A DNA stretch of 64,000 nucleotides from contig CAVROM010000001.1 in the NCBI GenBank assembly GCA_963722815.1, forward strand, positions 84,204 to 148,203. Reading direction: 5' to 3'. Numbering within the stretch: position 1 is the first letter of the stretch; each line of letters begins with the position of its first letter. The DNA is from DASQFQ01 sp963722815 (GTDB taxonomy: Bacteria > Actinomycetota > Thermoleophilia > Solirubrobacterales > Solirubrobacteraceae). The notes below the pieces were generated by a model. It ran no database searches. It was not told the origin of the DNA and saw only the letters and a list, made by a program, of their open reading frames with translations. The position numbers and the translations under genes are program-made. Positions 62,173 to 64,000 of this stretch are shown in pieces.

Positions 62173-64000
62173 TCAGCCTCTCCGCACCTGGACGAGGCCG
62201 CCGAGCCGCCGGCCCCCCGCCGCCGCGAGCCTGACGGGGATCACCAGCAGCCCCGTCCGGGGCCGCCTTGGCAGCGGCAGCGCGATCCGCCGGGCGCGGA
62301 CGCCGACGCGGAACGAGTGCCCGCGCGCGCCCAGCGTCGCGCGCTCGGAGGCCGCGACCGAGATGCGCAGGCGCCGCGCGCCGCGCGAGATCTGCAGCGG
62401 GTACGCGATGTGCGTCAGCCGCAGCGGCGGCCGCTGCACGTGCACACGCACCCGGGCGACGCCGGCGCGCCCGGTGCGGTCGCGCGCGACGAGCCGGATG
62501 ACGGCCGTGCCGGCCGGCAGCCGGACGGCCGGCCGCGCGCCGCGTGCGATGCGGCGACCGCGTGCGAACCACGTCAGCGCCCGGCCGCGCAGGTCGCGGC
62601 GCGCGTCGTCGATCGCCAACCCGAGCAGCAGCGCCCGGTCGCCGCTGCCGAGCCGCTCACCGCTCGCCGGGCGCATGATCCGCACCTGCGGGGGCGTCCC
62701 GTCGGCCCGGAATCGGCGCGACAGCGCGCGCGTCTCGTCGAAGCCGTCGCTGATCGACACACGGATGCGGGCGCGGCGGCCGGCGGCGAGTGCTCGGGCC
62801 GGGATCCGCACGCGGCCCTGGCTGGGCCCCTGGTACACGGTGGTCCAGCGGCGGCCGCCGGTCGCGGAGTAGTCGATCGTCGCCTGCAGCGGCCCTCCGT
62901 CGCGATCGGTCGCCTTCCAGCGCACGAGCAGCGAGCCGTGGCCTCGCACGCGCAGGCCCTTCCGTGGCGCGAGCACCCGGACGCGCGGAGGCGCCGAGCG
63001 CTTCATGCGGTCCAGCACCGCGCCGTCGCGGACCAGTTCGACGGCCGCCGCGCCGGCCGGCACCGGGACGACGAAGCTGCCGGCTCCGGCGGGCCCCTCG
63101 CTCGAGCCCCGCGGCGCGACGCCGACCGTGCCCAGCGGCTTGCCGGCGGCGTTCAGCGCGCGCAGCGTGACGGGCGTGGTGGCGGCGGGGGCGGCCATGC
63201 GCACCGAGCGGTGCAGCGGGAGGACGCGAAGGATGCGCGCGCTGCCGGGGCCGGCGACGCCGATCGCGACCCGGTCGGCCCGGCGCCCCGCCCGTGCCGC
63301 GCTAGCCACCGCCGCCTTGGTCTTGGCGAGGTGCTCGAGCGTCCAGAACGCGTGGTTCCAGTTGCGCGCCGACAGCCAGGCGTTGCCCTCTGCAGCGCAG
63401 TAGGACATCAGGTCGAAGAGCGTGGCGCCGCCGTTGTCGTCGACCGCCGGGTCGACCGTGTTGGGCGCAGACCACCAGTCGAACTTGGTTCCCTGGAGCC
63501 GGCCGGCCTGGTCCGGCGCCCACTCCTCGGCGCCCGGGGAGTTGCAGGCCGGCGACAGCCCAGCGTGCGGGAGGCCGAGGATGTGCCCGTACTCGTGCGC
63601 CGCCGCAGTCAGCGGCCGCCCGAGGCTGCCGTTGTTGGCCGTGAAGGTCGGGTGCACGTACGGTGCGGGCTCCGTCAGCGAGCCCTTGCCGCCCTGCGTC
63701 CAGCCGGGCTCGTTGTCGTAGTCGTGGATGCCCATGAGCACGTCGTAGGAGCTGTCCTTGCCGATACCGCCCTGGCTACTGAACTCCCACTGGGCCAGCG
63801 CGGCGTCGATCCACCCCTCGCGGCAGAACCGCGTCGGGTCGGGCGTGTCCTTCCACGGAGTGCACGCGACGCTGCTTGCCATGAGCCCGGTGAAGGCGCT
63901 GATGTTCACGAACGCGCCCGAGCTGGCAATCGACAGCAGCCCGCCGCCAGGGAAGAGGTGCCTGGCCTGCTGCATCACGGTCTGCGGCGAGGTGTTCCAA
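62173..64000 (-). CDS. Secreted metzincin-type metalloprotease with Ig-like domains, 5' truncated
   Basis: The frame is open to the window edge, so the N-terminus is outside. The zinc motif HEYGHILGLPH (H-E-x-x-H-x-x-G-x-x-H) and a Met-turn-like DLMSYC about 75 residues later identify a metzincin similar in style to M6/snapalysin-like secreted proteases. Cysteines before the motif (VACTPWKDTPDPTRFCREGW) suggest disulfides. After the catalytic domain come Ala/Arg-rich beta domains (PPRVRVLAPRKGLRVRGHGS, ATDRDGGPLQATIDYSATGG, DRTGRAGVARVRVHVQ) like bacterial Ig/PKD repeats. It ends at TGA 62,173-62,175 with a short basic C-terminus and no obvious anchor. Confidence 0.85.
   Translation of the reverse strand, partial: WNTSPQTVMQQARHLFPGGGLLSIASSGAFVNISAFTGLMASSVACTPWKDTPDPTRFCREGWIDAALAQWEFSSQGGIGKDSSYDVLMGIHDYDNEPGWTQGGKGSLTEPAPYVHPTFTANNGSLGRPLTAAAHEYGHILGLPHAGLSPACNSPGAEEWAPDQAGRLQGTKFDWWSAPNTVDPAVDDNGGATLFDLMSYCAAEGNAWLSARNWNHAFWTLEHLAKTKAAVASAARAGRRADRVAIGVAGPGSARILRVLPLHRSVRMAAPAATTPVTLRALNAAGKPLGTVGVAPRGSSEGPAGAGSFVVPVPAGAAAVELVRDGAVLDRMKRSAPPRVRVLAPRKGLRVRGHGSLLVRWKATDRDGGPLQATIDYSATGGRRWTTVYQGPSQGRVRIPARALAAGRRARIRVSISDGFDETRALSRRFRADGTPPQVRIMRPASGERLGSGDRALLLGLAIDDARRDLRGRALTWFARGRRIARGARPAVRLPAGTAVIRLVARDRTGRAGVARVRVHVQRPPLRLTHIAYPLQISRGARRLRISVAASERATLGARGHSFRVGVRARRIALPLPRRPRTGLLVIPVRLAAAGGRRLGGLVQVRRG

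Overview
The window is high-GC DNA with short intergenic gaps and frequent GTG, TTG and apparently CTG starts. It carries an MCE-family lipid-transport protein, an actinobacterial-type IlvG-like ThDP enzyme, and many secreted proteins with Ala-rich signal peptides. I infer an actinobacterium, most likely from the Thermoleophilia (Solirubrobacter or Conexibacter-like). This is a judgement from gene style; no 16S gene is present.

Region 1 (1-9,870) is ordinary chromosome: the end of an MCE gene, a divergent HxlR-regulator/DsbA-like pair, an ilvG-like gene with an MDR oxidoreductase, a hydroxyacid dehydrogenase followed by a Ppx/GppA phosphatase, a small secreted protein followed by a DUF72 gene, the initiator tRNA, a stretch of attachment-site-like debris, and csrA with a good sigma-70-type promoter. 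A structured, possibly non-coding RNA lies at 5,569-5,730.

Region 2 (about 10,000-26,559) is a graveyard of insertion sequences. It holds three IS110-type elements, two IS256-type elements (one nested in an IS110 copy with a perfect 8-bp target duplication), and IS1380, IS3 (two), IS30 and IS481 elements. Broken RNase HI-like, membrane-protein and helix-turn-helix genes lie between them. Nearly all are frameshifted; the intact transposases are IS256 copy 1 and IS3 copy 1.

Region 3 (26,560-34,533) and region 5 (52,021-60,213) are direct copies of one roughly 8-kb block. Each copy holds a three-gene secreted/membrane cassette, a GYD-domain gene, a small membrane ORF, a Tat-exported multicopper oxidase flanked by 46-bp imperfect direct repeats, and an IS1182 transposase. 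The cassette half has diverged between copies (copy 1 has a frameshifted middle gene), while the other half is almost identical. Copy 1 begins exactly at the end of an IS256 element. Copy 2 ends inside the IS1182 transposase, which is fused in frame to an OsmC-like gene.

Region 4 (35,680-49,636), between the two copies, is the most unusual part. A large LuxR-type (LAL) ATPase regulator precedes a co-directional run of tightly packed genes. These are a 63-aa protein, an 880-aa acidic protein with two LESPF motifs and lysine-rich amphipathic stretches, a HExxH zincin, two proteins I do not recognise, a hemopexin-like/peptidoglycan-binding protein with an SxxK hydrolase-like domain, and a fusion of calcineurin-type phosphoesterase, aegerolysin-like segment and His/Cys protease-like domain. 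It looks like a regulated set of effector or cell-surface-attack proteins, but no function is established here.

Region 6 (60,214-64,000) contains the OsmC fusion, a histidine-kinase remnant, and the 3' part of a large secreted metzincin-type protease running off the window end. Recurrent features are overlaps in which the only plausible start is CTG inside a CTGA stop/start overlap (ppx, DUF72 and both copies of the cassette's middle gene), and a CCTTACGTA-type palindrome at the module borders of the duplicated block.
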